A stretch of 29,463 nucleotides of DNA from a virus. Location of the stretch: positions 10,261 to 39,723 of the IMG/VR virus record IMGVR_UViG_3300000116_000026; one strand, 5' to 3'. Every line of letters begins with the position of its first letter. Positions within the stretch are counted from its first letter, which is position 1. The notes under the pieces were generated by a model. The model was not told the origin of the DNA and ran no database searches. It was given only the letters and a program-made list of their open reading frames with translations. Made by a program: the position numbers and the translations under genes. Of this stretch, positions 9,578 through 17,460 are shown piece by piece.

Positions 9578-11137
9578 TTATTGTTCCTCAAAGTACCAAA
9601 GACTAGAATCGTTTGGATCGTCTTGATTACTTTGTAATGTGTAATTCGATCCACCTATTTTATATGTATCTCCAACAGTTAGATTTTCCTTAGCTAATTG
9701 TGCAACACCCATGTTATCAAAGTAGTTACTACCTTCTTGTGCGTGAGATGGATCTGCATCGTCGTCTGTAGCTAATGCATTTATTCCATTCATAGATGCA
9801 ATTTTTCCACTGACAATTGATGTAGACTTCGCAGGGGGTTCAGGCATCTGAGTTTGACTTGCAACAACTGCATCAGTCGCCTCCGCCGGATCTACATTTT
9901 CACTTGCGTCATTTGCAAGATCGATGATACCACTGCCAGGATCTGCAAAGATGTTCTGTCCCGCTTTCATAGATATGTCTGCATCACTTTGAAATCTAAT
10001 CGTATCCGTACCTTTAAAGTTCATTCCAACATCACCCTTTGCTTCTTGGAATAAACCACCATCACTCTCAAAACGGATAACTCCACCAGATTTCATACTG
10101 TGTACTTGAGACTGTTGGGTAAACATTTTCTTAGACGATACATTAATATCTATATCAGATCTAATGTTAAGTTCTTTCTTTGCAAATAGTTCCATCGTAG
10201 ATACGTTTGCATCTAACATTACATCTGCACCACGCATTTGTAACTGGTCACTTGCATTTACAAAGAACGATCCACCAACACCAAACTGTGCATTACCACG
10301 AACAATCATGTTGTAATCGCCTTCGATTTCTTCAGTCTTATTACCTGCAACGTAGACATATGCATCATTATTAATAGTAACCATACTTGGGCCACCAACA
10401 TAAACATGGTGTTGTCTATCGTTTACTTCATATTTGTCGCCAACAGACTTGTGTGTTGTTGTACCACGAGCATCAATTTGCACATATGATCCCTCTTTGT
10501 GAAAGATCATAATACGCTCTGCGCCAGGCGTGTCGTCAATTTCAATAGAATGTTTTGCAGTTTCTATAACACGATTGTATGGATACTTTGCACCATATGC
10601 AGGATTCGGTTCGCTCCACGTCACCTGTTCGTCTTCGTTTGGTTCCACGTCTTGTTGACCGGCAATGTACACATTTTCAACACGATTCATTTCCTGTTGT
10701 AAAACATAAGTCTCTTCCAAACTTTCGCTACGTGCTAAACGAGAGTTTTGTGGTTGTCCATAGTCTTTTGGTGCTGATCCACGGGCATTAAGATCACCAT
10801 GACAATCTGGAATAACACCCCATCCATTTGTACTTGGATTTATGGGTGAAGCAAATTGTGAAGGTATCAACCCCAACACTAGTGGGTGTTGCGCTGCACG
10901 TCCATCTAAGAACACGCCATAGACGAAGGAGTTTAGTGGCGGCGGGTGTCCATTTGGATCGTAATCTCCCTTTACACATATTGCCCAAGGTAAATCTGTT
11001 GTAGGAACTTCTTTATTGTCTCCATGAATAGAGAATGCACGAACCTTTACACGGCCCTCAAAATGAGGATCGTGATTGTTTTCTACTACCCCAATAAAAA
11101 ATAGGGGATCTTTTATACCTAACCCTGAATCAATCAT
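9578..11137 (-). CDS. gp5: Baseplate central spike gp5-like, OB fold plus beta-helix, no lysozyme domain
   Basis: A 519-aa protein (T4 gp5 is about 575 aa). Residues 10-110 form the gp5/VgrG OB-fold: FIGVVENNHDPHFEGRVKVR, DLPWAICV, and GRAAQHPLVLGLIP. Later residues (about 200-400) are short alternating beta-repeats (for example AYVYVAGNKTEEIEGDYNMI, MLDANVSTMELFAKKELNIR), as expected of the trimeric beta-helical needle. No lysozyme-like Glu/Asp domain is present between them. It overlaps the gp27-like gene by four bases (ATGA); gp5 and gp27 form a complex in T4. An acidic tail ends in SLWYFEEQ. Confidence 0.88.
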   Translation of the reverse strand: MIDSGLGIKDPLFFIGVVENNHDPHFEGRVKVRAFSIHGDNKEVPTTDLPWAICVKGDYDPNGHPPPLNSFVYGVFLDGRAAQHPLVLGLIPSQFASPINPSTNGWGVIPDCHGDLNARGSAPKDYGQPQNSRLARSESLEETYVLQQEMNRVENVYIAGQQDVEPNEDEQVTWSEPNPAYGAKYPYNRVIETAKHSIEIDDTPGAERIMIFHKEGSYVQIDARGTTTHKSVGDKYEVNDRQHHVYVGGPSMVTINNDAYVYVAGNKTEEIEGDYNMIVRGNAQFGVGGSFFVNASDQLQMRGADVMLDANVSTMELFAKKELNIRSDIDINVSSKKMFTQQSQVHSMKSGGVIRFESDGGLFQEAKGDVGMNFKGTDTIRFQSDADISMKAGQNIFADPGSGIIDLANDASENVDPAEATDAVVASQTQMPEPPAKSTSIVSGKIASMNGINALATDDDADPSHAQEGSNYFDNMGVAQLAKENLTVGDTYKIGGSNYTLQSNQDDPNDSSLWYFEEQ

Positions 11138-12522
11138 TCTTCATAATCTCCACTCCAGTCATATTTTGCGAGGGTAAACGTTGTACGTGCCAGATCATCT
11201 TGTATCATTGTTTGTGTCGCAACAATCATGTAATTACCAGACAGTTGTTCGTTGTAAGGTTTGTCTGGTTGTTGTTCAATGGTAAATTTGGGAACCTTAA
11301 CAGCAATAATGTCGCCAGGCCTTATATCCATTCTTCCCTTTAGAGATGCAGTCACCACTGTTTGTCCAAGATGATGTTGATAAGCATTTCTATTTTGAAC
11401 TATTTCTGGATAATGCAGATTTGCTCGTAACGCAAATCCACTCTCGTCATAATAGTCTTTGAATATAAGATATCGTTTTGCATTGTCTTCTGTAAAAGTT
11501 TCTTCAATATATTCTTTAGTGTGAATACTATCTTTAATAGAAGTTTTTTCACCAGACATATCAATGTATTTTGCATCTTTGATATAATCATAGTTAATTG
11601 TTTTAACTCGTCTTCTACCAAGATCTATTTCAAACACCTTACTTCTATATCCACCCTGTCTAACATCATTGGCAGTATCTACACGAACAGGTGCAGAAAA
11701 AGTTTCGAAGGTATTTGTTTGCATCTCTACTTTATCTGGTTCCATAGAGTTCTGTGCATTATAAGAAAATACTTCAATATTTTGTGGATTAAAAACCCCA
11801 CGTTGAATTAAAAACTCATCTGTAACATAAAAGAAACCATCAAAGGTTTCAAAGAATCTAAAAGAACATGACGGTGAATTCTTACTAAACGATCTGTGTG
11901 TCAAAAAATTCATTGTTTGACTTGGTAAGAGATTCGGTATTATTGATCTCATCGTTCCTTCAGTAGGTTGTAAATAAAACCGCAATCCATTTGTACCGCT
12001 GATTTCATATTTCTTCCCCTCAAAAGGAATAAGTTCTTGTTTTACCTTTTTGGGTTTAGTTGTTTCAGAGAGACTTCCAAAGTATTTTTTGAATACCTTT
12101 TCTGCAATTTCTGAAGCCTTTTGGTCTGGGTAGGAGTCTCTAACTCTTTTGAGTCCAGACTCATAACTTATTTTTGAAATAAAATTTAAAGTAAAACTTA
12201 AACCAGTGAGATTCTCTGTTGGTTTTACATCAACAACAGAAATAACTTGCGCTTCTAATACAATGGGGTCTTTTAATTTTAAATCATAAGTTTGAATAGA
12301 TAGAGTTAATTTTTCCTCACCTCTGATTTTAAAAGATTCATTTTCTAACATCCCTGATGCATCTAAACAAGAAATACTGCCAGACCAAACTGGAGAATTT
12401 ATACTTTGTGTAAATTCTAGTTTATAAACAATAGCTTTCAGATCCACTCTTGCATTCCCATCATAGGATTCAATTATGGCTTCTTCAACTCTTGCATATG
12501 AGGGATTAAAATCTTGAGACAT
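11134..12522 (-). CDS. gp27: Baseplate hub protein gp27-like
   Basis: A 462-aa protein, longer than T4 gp27 (391 aa). It is placed by context (immediately upstream of the gp5-like spike, four-base overlap) and by features shared with gp27/gpD-type hubs: an early segment AIVYKLEFTQSINSPVWSGS, a middle GFFYVTDEFLIQRG, and a late one GDIIAVKVPKFTIEQQ followed by LSGNYMIVATQTMIQDD, as in hub proteins that seat the spike below the tube. It probably trimerises to adapt sixfold tube symmetry to the threefold spike. Sequence recognition is moderate; position makes it likely. Confidence 0.75.
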   Translation of the reverse strand: MSQDFNPSYARVEEAIIESYDGNARVDLKAIVYKLEFTQSINSPVWSGSISCLDASGMLENESFKIRGEEKLTLSIQTYDLKLKDPIVLEAQVISVVDVKPTENLTGLSFTLNFISKISYESGLKRVRDSYPDQKASEIAEKVFKKYFGSLSETTKPKKVKQELIPFEGKKYEISGTNGLRFYLQPTEGTMRSIIPNLLPSQTMNFLTHRSFSKNSPSCSFRFFETFDGFFYVTDEFLIQRGVFNPQNIEVFSYNAQNSMEPDKVEMQTNTFETFSAPVRVDTANDVRQGGYRSKVFEIDLGRRRVKTINYDYIKDAKYIDMSGEKTSIKDSIHTKEYIEETFTEDNAKRYLIFKDYYDESGFALRANLHYPEIVQNRNAYQHHLGQTVVTASLKGRMDIRPGDIIAVKVPKFTIEQQPDKPYNEQLSGNYMIVATQTMIQDDLARTTFTLAKYDWSGDYEE

Positions 12523-12785
12523 TAGGTTTCGTCAGCTCGTACTGATTTAATAAATTCTTTTGTTATTTGAGGTAAAAATCTATTATCAAAAAGAAATATT
12601 TCTTTTTTGGCCTCGTTTCGATCCTTTTCGTATTCAAATATCCTGTATGCATTCCATTCATCAGGAATGATACGTTTAATAATAATTTTACGTCCTTGTT
12701 CAGTCCGAAGAATCACACGATCTTCCTTACGAAGATAAATCGTTCTGAATGATTCGGGTGCAAGAATTACCTGATCGACTGCCAT
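12522..12785 (-). CDS. Small conserved-type protein of the baseplate operon, function unknown
   Basis: An 87-aa basic protein beginning MAVDQVILAPESFRTIYLRK. I do not recognise a family. It is tightly packed between gp53 (three-base gap) and the gp27-like gene (one-base TAATG overlap), so it is surely translated within the baseplate operon. Strand prediction by eye: beta-rich first half (VILRTEQGRKIIIKRII), one aromatic region (EWNAYRIFEYEKD), then a short helical tail. A structural or assembly role in the baseplate is plausible from position alone. Confidence 0.7.
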   Translation of the reverse strand: MAVDQVILAPESFRTIYLRKEDRVILRTEQGRKIIIKRIIPDEWNAYRIFEYEKDRNEAKKEIFLFDNRFLPQITKEFIKSVRADET

Positions 12786-12788
12786 CTG

Positions 12789-13166
12789 TTATACCTCTTT
12801 ATAATAATAAACTACGTTTTCATCGTTATCTGGATCACGAGCCCAATCAACAACATCGTCACCAATTTGACCAGAGGTTTCTTCATACTTTGAAACTAAA
12901 TATGCATTAAATGTTTCTTCGTCCATAGGCCATTCGTAATATGGATCAATAATTTGATTTGCCATATAAACTAACCAAACGTAATCTACAGATCCATAAT
13001 AAAATTGTGCAACATCTTCTGCACGTTCGTTTTGTTTAACTGTATATGGAAGAAATAACATAGGATTTGTAGAAACACTTTTTAAAAAGTTATTTCTCCT
13101 TGTTATATCTCTCATCAATTTACCATCGTATTCTACAACTGGAAAATTTTCAAAATATTTTGTCAT
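12789..13166 (-). CDS. gp53: Baseplate wedge protein gp53
   Basis: A 125-aa protein, shorter than T4 gp53 (196 aa), which is common in marine relatives. The family signature is strong at residues 56-81: FYYGSVDYVWLVYMANQ followed by IIDPYYEWP. In T4, gp53 clamps neighbouring wedges together and carries a LysM-like fold. The N-terminus (MTKYFENFPVVEYDG) also fits. The ribosome-binding site AAGGAAAG lies between this gene and the gp48-like stop at 13176. Confidence 0.92.
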   Translation of the reverse strand: MTKYFENFPVVEYDGKLMRDITRRNNFLKSVSTNPMLFLPYTVKQNERAEDVAQFYYGSVDYVWLVYMANQIIDPYYEWPMDEETFNAYLVSKYEETSGQIGDDVVDWARDPDNDENVVYYYKEV

Positions 13167-13175
13167 TGTCTTTCC

Positions 13176-14228
13176 TTATGTTGGGAGGTTTATGTCACCA
13201 GTTGATACGGCATCAACATCAGCACGAGTATGTGCAGAAAGTTCTGTAAACTCCATACTGAGTACTACTGAACCTGGCGCACCACCTTTCATAATTGGAA
13301 CACTACCGGCGGCATTTTCGTAAGAGACGTTAACCGCTTTTATCATACATGGTTTGAATTTTGGAAAGAACTTTGGATTTGTTCCAACCAATTTTATTTC
13401 AACTACTGAGGGGTAGGACAAAAATGTTTGTTCAAATACGCCTGGGATTAAGTCTTGTGTTTCTGGCAATGCATTACGTTTTGCAAGATTTATAATATTA
13501 TTAATTGTTTCTGTTTCTTGAACATTAGATGGATATAATTCCCAAGAGAAAGAATGAGCTTTAAGATCAACACCTTCAAATGCAATTGCTTCTTTTGGGT
13601 TTACGGTTGCGCCTGTTACAAGATCAATAGTTCTTGCAATATCACCACCAAGTTTACCTATCGTATTTCGCATTAAGTATGCAGCTGCACGACCTGCTTG
13701 TGCTTGACTGATACCAGCAATTCCTTCAATTGCGCCACCAATCTTACTCAATGCACCCTCGGCGCCACCAGTGGCCATCGACGTTCCTGCATCTTTAATT
13801 GCGCTTGCGATTTTGCCACCAGCTTCAAAAATTTGTCCACGAAGATCACCAAGATCACCACCGCCGATGCCCTGACCACCAATAGAGTTGACAATTGCTT
13901 CAGTAATTGCTTCTCTTTCAAAAGAGTTCAATCTAACCGAAGTATTATCTTGAAGTTGTTTTGGAAAGGGAAGTTCTATAGATCCTTGTGCACCTATCGA
14001 AGTTGCAATAGCAGTCGAACGATCTGATAAGGATCGTCCAACCGCACGTGATCGTGTTGAAAAATAACTAGGTTGATTGTCTTGTCTAGTATAACCCTGA
14101 TAAGAATAATTCTTGAACACCAATAACATTGAATGTCCTGTTTTATTCTCTGGAAAAGAAAATAAATTAGAATTAGTTTTGTACGAATTGTTTAAACGTG
14201 CAATCTCTGGTCTATTTGAACTTGGCAT
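13176..14228 (-). CDS. gp48: Baseplate tail-tube cap gp48-like
   Basis: A 350-aa protein (T4 gp48 is 364 aa) and the first gene of the leftward baseplate operon. It ends in a tail-tube-like domain: LKAHSFSWELYPSNVQETET (about 227-246), FLSYPSVVEIKLVGTN, KPCMIKAVNVSYEN and VVLSMEFTELSAHTR. The N-terminal 100 residues are Ser/Arg-rich, and 115-200 are Gly/Ala-rich helices. In T4, gp48 caps the baseplate and starts the tube together with gp54; a gp54-like gene lies in the opposing operon. The alternative, that this is the gp54 equivalent, is less likely given the size and the other candidate at 15905. Confidence 0.72.
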   Translation of the reverse strand: MPSSNRPEIARLNNSYKTNSNLFSFPENKTGHSMLLVFKNYSYQGYTRQDNQPSYFSTRSRAVGRSLSDRSTAIATSIGAQGSIELPFPKQLQDNTSVRLNSFEREAITEAIVNSIGGQGIGGGDLGDLRGQIFEAGGKIASAIKDAGTSMATGGAEGALSKIGGAIEGIAGISQAQAGRAAAYLMRNTIGKLGGDIARTIDLVTGATVNPKEAIAFEGVDLKAHSFSWELYPSNVQETETINNIINLAKRNALPETQDLIPGVFEQTFLSYPSVVEIKLVGTNPKFFPKFKPCMIKAVNVSYENAAGSVPIMKGGAPGSVVLSMEFTELSAHTRADVDAVSTGDINLPT

Positions 14229-14241
14229 ATCTCTAAAGCCT

Positions 14242-14249
14242 TATAAATA
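14242..14249 (+). promoter_or_regulatory. T4-type late promoter TATAAATA driving the rightward gp4-gp29 operon
   Basis: An exact match to the T4 late promoter box. With the usual spacing of about six bases, the transcript would begin near 14256, upstream of the gp4 ATG at 14292. Confidence 0.8.
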
Positions 14250-14263
14250 CTTGTGCATAAACC

Positions 14264-14271
14264 TATTTATA
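14264..14271 (-). promoter_or_regulatory. T4-type late promoter TATAAATA driving the leftward baseplate operon
   Basis: The minus strand reads TATAAATA exactly. The predicted start near 14257 is 29 bases upstream of the gp48-like ATG at 14228. The box lies 14 bases from the opposing late box, so the two face each other with nearly coincident start sites. Confidence 0.8.
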
Positions 14272-14291
14272 ACCAAAATGTGAAATTGATA

Positions 14292-14750
14292 ATGGCATAT
14301 AGTGGAAGATTTCGACCTAAGAACCCCAAGAAGTACAAGGGTGACCCTACAAACATCATATATCGTAGTTTGTGGGAGTTAAAATTCTTTAAGTGGTGTG
14401 ACGAACATCCAGATGTAAACTGGTGGCAGTCAGAAGAAATGACTGTATCTTATATATCTCCGATTGACAATCGGGCTCATAGATATTTTCCAGACGTGAT
14501 AGTGAACAAAAAAGATCGTGATGGTAATACAAAGACCGTTATGGTTGAAATAAAACCATACAAACAAACGAGACCACCAGACCCAAGGAAGAAAAATGCA
14601 ACTCCAACTGGACGTGTCTCACGAAGATATCTTAATGAGGTTAAGACTTGGGGTGTCAATGATGCAAAGTGGAGAGCTGCAAAACAATATTGTGCACAAA
14701 GAGGTTGGGAATTTATTGTGATGACAGAAAAGGAACTTGGCATTAAATAA
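14292..14750 (+). CDS. gp4: Head completion protein gp4 (gp50), nuclease-fold
   Basis: The chosen ATG gives 152 aa beginning MAYSGRFRPKNPKKYKGDP, which lines up with the start of T4 gp4 (150 aa, MAYSGKW...). An upstream GTG at 14253 is rejected because it would sit at the predicted transcript start. Conserved parts are TNIIYRSLWELKFFKW, the acidic YFPDVIV with VMVEIKPYKQ (restriction-enzyme-like D...E-x-K core) and a C-terminal WRAAKQYCAQRGWEF. T4 gp4 is needed to finish DNA-filled heads before tails join. It is the first gene of the rightward late operon. Confidence 0.92.
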   Translation: MAYSGRFRPKNPKKYKGDPTNIIYRSLWELKFFKWCDEHPDVNWWQSEEMTVSYISPIDNRAHRYFPDVIVNKKDRDGNTKTVMVEIKPYKQTRPPDPRKKNATPTGRVSRRYLNEVKTWGVNDAKWRAAKQYCAQRGWEFIVMTEKELGIK

Positions 14751-14762
14751 CTGGAAAGTAAG

Positions 14763-15188
14763 ATGCAATACACTTGGCCGAAGTACACATTATATGACGA
14801 TAATGGTTATGTTGTGTTGATTACAAGTTATAAAGAAATATATAATAATTTTAAAAAAAGAGGAATAGGGTGTAAGGACATGAAAAGATTAACCACATTC
14901 ATAAATGAGGGAGTTAAGTTAAAACTCATTCGTGGAAAAGATCAAGATGTTCTGAAGATGTGGAATAAGGGAGATCGTAAGTGGGTTGAACTAAGGGGTA
15001 AACCCGACTTCGAAAGAAAGTTTGATTCAAAGGATCCACTCCATCGTGCAATTGCCCAGTTGGGGAAAGCGGCAAATATTTCCGATTTTGTTAATGGGGC
15101 TGAAGTCAGTATAAACCCAAAACATCCAGATGGCAAGCGTGCATTAGATGTAATAACAAAGTTAATGAACGAATATGCAATTAGATAA
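14763..15188 (+). CDS. Unknown protein between gp4 and the Cys-rich peptide
   Basis: A 141-aa basic protein beginning MQYTWPKYTLYDDNGYVVL. I recognise no family or catalytic motif. It begins 12 bases after gp4 behind a purine-rich GGAAAG site and overlaps the next small gene by 14 bases, so it belongs to the late rightward operon. Lys/Arg are spread throughout and the last third (PLHRAIAQLGKAANISDF) is probably helical. A virion or packaging role is possible from position only. Confidence 0.65.
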   Translation: MQYTWPKYTLYDDNGYVVLITSYKEIYNNFKKRGIGCKDMKRLTTFINEGVKLKLIRGKDQDVLKMWNKGDRKWVELRGKPDFERKFDSKDPLHRAIAQLGKAANISDFVNGAEVSINPKHPDGKRALDVITKLMNEYAIR

Positions 15189-15294
15189 ACCAATTTGTAA
15201 AATCTGTGAACACTCATGTCATCGTGGCAAAGATTGTCCCGATTGTGTAAATGATGTTTGTTTTAAATGCAAATGTAAAGACTGTGAGGACTAA
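15175..15294 (+). CDS. 39-aa cysteine-rich mini-protein
   Basis: The frame encodes 39 residues with nine cysteines, at positions 8, 11, 15, 21, 24, 29, 32, 34 and 37 (for example CKICEHSC and CFKCKCKDC). It starts inside the end of the 141-aa gene and stops two bases before the ATG of the next gene, filling the gap exactly. The Cys spacing suggests binding of one or two zinc ions. No clear ribosome-binding site stands out, so it may be translated by coupling. I do not know a function. Chance is unlikely to give this Cys pattern, but its short length limits certainty. Confidence 0.6.
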   Translation: MQLDKPICKICEHSCHRGKDCPDCVNDVCFKCKCKDCED

Positions 15295-15296
15295 AG

Positions 15297-15905
15297 ATGG
15301 CAGCAACTCTGTTTAATGACATTCTGCTTAGAGGTATTCGTTCAGGACAAGTTCCTGCACGTACTGATGCTGCACGTAAATGGTACAGAGACACTGCACA
15401 AAAGTCTGTAAAGAGTGGCCCAATAAATTCGACGAGAGTTGAAAGAGAATTGAAAGATAGGGGTGGAAACAAATCGGCAGTAGGTTCTATGTACTTCTTT
15501 GCATATGAGGCAAAACATGCAAAGACATTACCTTATTATGATAAGTTTCCTCTGATATTCCCAATCGGCCCTGCACCAAATGGATTCATGGGTATCAATA
15601 TGCATTATTTACCACCTATTTTACGGGCAAAACTGATGGATGCTTTATATGATACAGTTACAAACGATAAGTATGATGAGAGTACTAGATTGAATTTGTC
15701 TTACAAAGTTCTAAACGGAGCTGCAAAGTATAGAGAATTTAAACCGACTATTAAACATTACTTGAACTCACAAACGAGATCTAGATTTTTTTATGTAAAT
15801 CCTGTTGAATGGGATATCGCACTATTCTTGCCAACAGCAAACTTCGTTGGTGCAAGTAAAAACAAAGTATACGCTGATAGTCGTAGAATTATAAGGAACG
15901 GATAA
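15297..15905 (+). CDS. Conserved-type late protein of unknown function (possible DNA-end protector or structural protein)
   Basis: A 202-aa basic protein: MAATLFNDILLRGIRSGQVP, then KWYRDTAQ, LPYYDKFPLIFPIG, GFMGINMHYLPPILRAKL and RSRFFYVNPVEWDIALFLP. These patches look like a conserved fold of marine T4-like phages, but I cannot name the family with confidence. Because T4 places gene 2 (DNA-end protector) next to gene 4, a gp2-like role is one possibility; a head-tail joining or structural role is another. Its stop overlaps the start of the gp54-like gene (TAATG), and GAGG precedes its ATG. Confidence 0.72.
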   Translation: MAATLFNDILLRGIRSGQVPARTDAARKWYRDTAQKSVKSGPINSTRVERELKDRGGNKSAVGSMYFFAYEAKHAKTLPYYDKFPLIFPIGPAPNGFMGINMHYLPPILRAKLMDALYDTVTNDKYDESTRLNLSYKVLNGAAKYREFKPTIKHYLNSQTRSRFFYVNPVEWDIALFLPTANFVGASKNKVYADSRRIIRNG

Positions 15906-16684
15906 TGGCATTTCGCATATCGGAATTTAAATCAACACTAGACCAATTTGGTGGCCCATCACATGCGAACTTGTTTCAGGTTACTATAACTGGTTACCCA
16001 AACAGTGTCAACTCATTAGTTGGATCTAAAGAATTAACTTTCTTTTGTAAGAGCGCTCAAATTCCGTCTGTCCAAATAAACGTTGCAAATTACGAAGCGG
16101 TTGCATCGCTCCCAAAACAATTTCCAATCAGTGTTCAGAATACACCAATTAACACAATCTTTATGTGTGATAGTGATCACGAGATATTAAAGTTCTTTCA
16201 CTCTTGGGTGCAAAGCGTAATTAATATTGGCACTCAAGGTGGAATGCTTTCGGAAGATGACGGCAAACTACCTTTTGAAATTGGTTATAAAGACGAGTAT
16301 TCTTGTCGTGTATCGATAAAACATTTTTCCGTGGACAACGATCCAAGTAGATTTTATGAAGTTGTATTAGATAAAGCATGGCCTAGTTCAATAGGTGACT
16401 TGGATCTTGCATGGGAATCAAACGATTCATATCTAACACTACCAGTTGCATTTTCTTACGATAGAATTGAATATTCAGGATTAAGACCTGGCTCACCAAC
16501 ATCAAGACTAGGACGTGGTTCTGGTTTGTTTGATATCCTTGGTGCAGTTGCAGGTTTTGCTGGTGTAGTACAACAAACAGTAAACCAAGGACTTTCTGGG
16601 GTGACAGGTATACAGGATGCAGTAAACAGGTTCCAACGTGTTAGTAACTCATTCGATAACCTCTCAAGGAGCATAGGACTTTAA
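15905..16684 (+). CDS. gp54: Baseplate tail-tube initiator gp54-like
   Basis: A 259-aa protein with a tail-tube-type fold: NLFQVTITGYPNS, FFCKSAQIPSVQINVANYE, NTPINTIFMCDSDHEILKFF, HSWVQSVIN, then a late strand LPVAFSYDRIEYSG. The C-terminal 60 residues are helical and Gly/Ser-rich, with GLSGVTGIQDAVNRFQR, comparable with the C-terminal part of T4 gp54 (320 aa). Known role: with gp48 it forms the platform on which gp19 tube rings polymerise. The alternative is a tube (gp19) paralog, but gp19 is shorter and usually sits with the sheath gene. Confidence 0.72.
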   Translation: MAFRISEFKSTLDQFGGPSHANLFQVTITGYPNSVNSLVGSKELTFFCKSAQIPSVQINVANYEAVASLPKQFPISVQNTPINTIFMCDSDHEILKFFHSWVQSVINIGTQGGMLSEDDGKLPFEIGYKDEYSCRVSIKHFSVDNDPSRFYEVVLDKAWPSSIGDLDLAWESNDSYLTLPVAFSYDRIEYSGLRPGSPTSRLGRGSGLFDILGAVAGFAGVVQQTVNQGLSGVTGIQDAVNRFQRVSNSFDNLSRSIGL

Positions 16685-16699
16685 TAAGGAGAATATATT

Positions 16700-17401
16700 A
16701 TGTCTTTACCTAAAATTGATCTGCCAATTTTTGAATTGAAACTTCCATCAACTGGCAAGAAAATTAAATATAGACCGTTTACGGTCAAAGAAGAGAAGAT
16801 CCTTCTCGTTGCACAAGAATCAAATGATCGTGAACAGGAACTGTTAGCTGCACGTCAAATTGTCAACAACTGTCTTCAAAACATTGACATTGGAAAACTA
16901 GCCATGTTCGATTTGGAGTATGTTATGTTGGTTCTACGTGCAAGATCTGTAGATAATGCAATTAAATTTACTGTTGGTGATCCCGACACGAAAGAAAGAG
17001 TGGAACTAGAAATCAACGTAGATGATGTGAAAATTGTCAAGGATAAATCACATAGTAAGAAAGTAAGAGTCAACGATCAATTTACTTTGTTTTTAAAATA
17101 TCCTACAATTGACCAATTTTCACAAATTATCAACATGGAGGCAGATGATCCACTCGTGAATTATCATATCATGACCTCTTGTCTAGATCAACTTGCATCT
17201 GAGGAAGAAACTTATAAGTTTGCAGACTATACACAAGAAGAAGTAGATGATTTTATGAATGATATGACAGCTGATGTAATGAAAGACATTCAAAAGTTTT
17301 TCGAAACGATGCCGAAACTCAGACATGAAATGAAGTACACGAATAAAAATGGCGAAGAAAAAACATTCGTCATAGAAGGGATGCGAAGTTTTTTCGTCTA
17401 A
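16700..17401 (+). CDS. gp26: Tail/baseplate-hub assembly chaperone gp26-like
   Basis: A 233-aa protein with a strong ribosome-binding site (AAGGAG). It resembles the T4 gp26-type baseplate protein family: LPIFELKLPSTGKKIKYRPF, TVKEEKILLVAQES, LEYVMLVLRARSV. It lies directly before a 58-aa frame and the tape measure gene, exactly where phages of many types keep their tail assembly chaperones. Near its end there is an in-frame T TTT TTC heptamer (17389-17395) followed by a stem-loop. A -1 slip there would replace the last Val by Arg-Leu and join the 58-aa frame, giving a 292-aa product. Family assignment is moderate; its role as chaperone is inferred from context. Confidence 0.75.
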   Translation: MSLPKIDLPIFELKLPSTGKKIKYRPFTVKEEKILLVAQESNDREQELLAARQIVNNCLQNIDIGKLAMFDLEYVMLVLRARSVDNAIKFTVGDPDTKERVELEINVDDVKIVKDKSHSKKVRVNDQFTLFLKYPTIDQFSQIINMEADDPLVNYHIMTSCLDQLASEEETYKFADYTQEEVDDFMNDMTADVMKDIQKFFETMPKLRHEMKYTNKNGEEKTFVIEGMRSFFV

Positions 17402-17460
17402 TGCTGTGCCATTTGACTCTGAAAGATTACTATCAAATAATCTTTTCTCTGGTGCAGCAT
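17389..17460 (+). promoter_or_regulatory. Candidate programmed -1 ribosomal frameshift signal
   Basis: The slippery heptamer T TTT TTC is in the zero frame of the gp26-like gene (codons AGT TTT TTC GTC TAA). After a five-base spacer comes a 10-bp stem (17401-17410 with 17451-17460, two G-U pairs), enclosing a second perfect 8-bp stem (17422-17429 with 17438-17445). After a -1 slip the frame reads CGT CTA ATG and continues into the 58-aa frame without a stop. Heptamer, spacer length, structure and open -1 frame all fit known frameshift sites of tail chaperone genes (lambda G/GT, P2 E/E'). Confidence 0.72.

Noticed and set aside
9578-11137. Lysozyme domain within the gp5-like protein
   Set aside because: No lysozyme-like catalytic region was found between the OB fold and the beta-repeats.
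14253-14291. Longer gp4 start at a GTG
   Set aside because: It would lie at or before the predicted late transcript start; the ATG at 14292 matches the T4 gp4 N-terminus.
17358-17364. A AAA AAC slippery-like heptamer inside the gp26-like gene
   Set aside because: It is not in the zero-frame register (codons read GAA AAA ACA), so tandem slippage would not work; the T TTT TTC at 17389 is in register and has the downstream stem.
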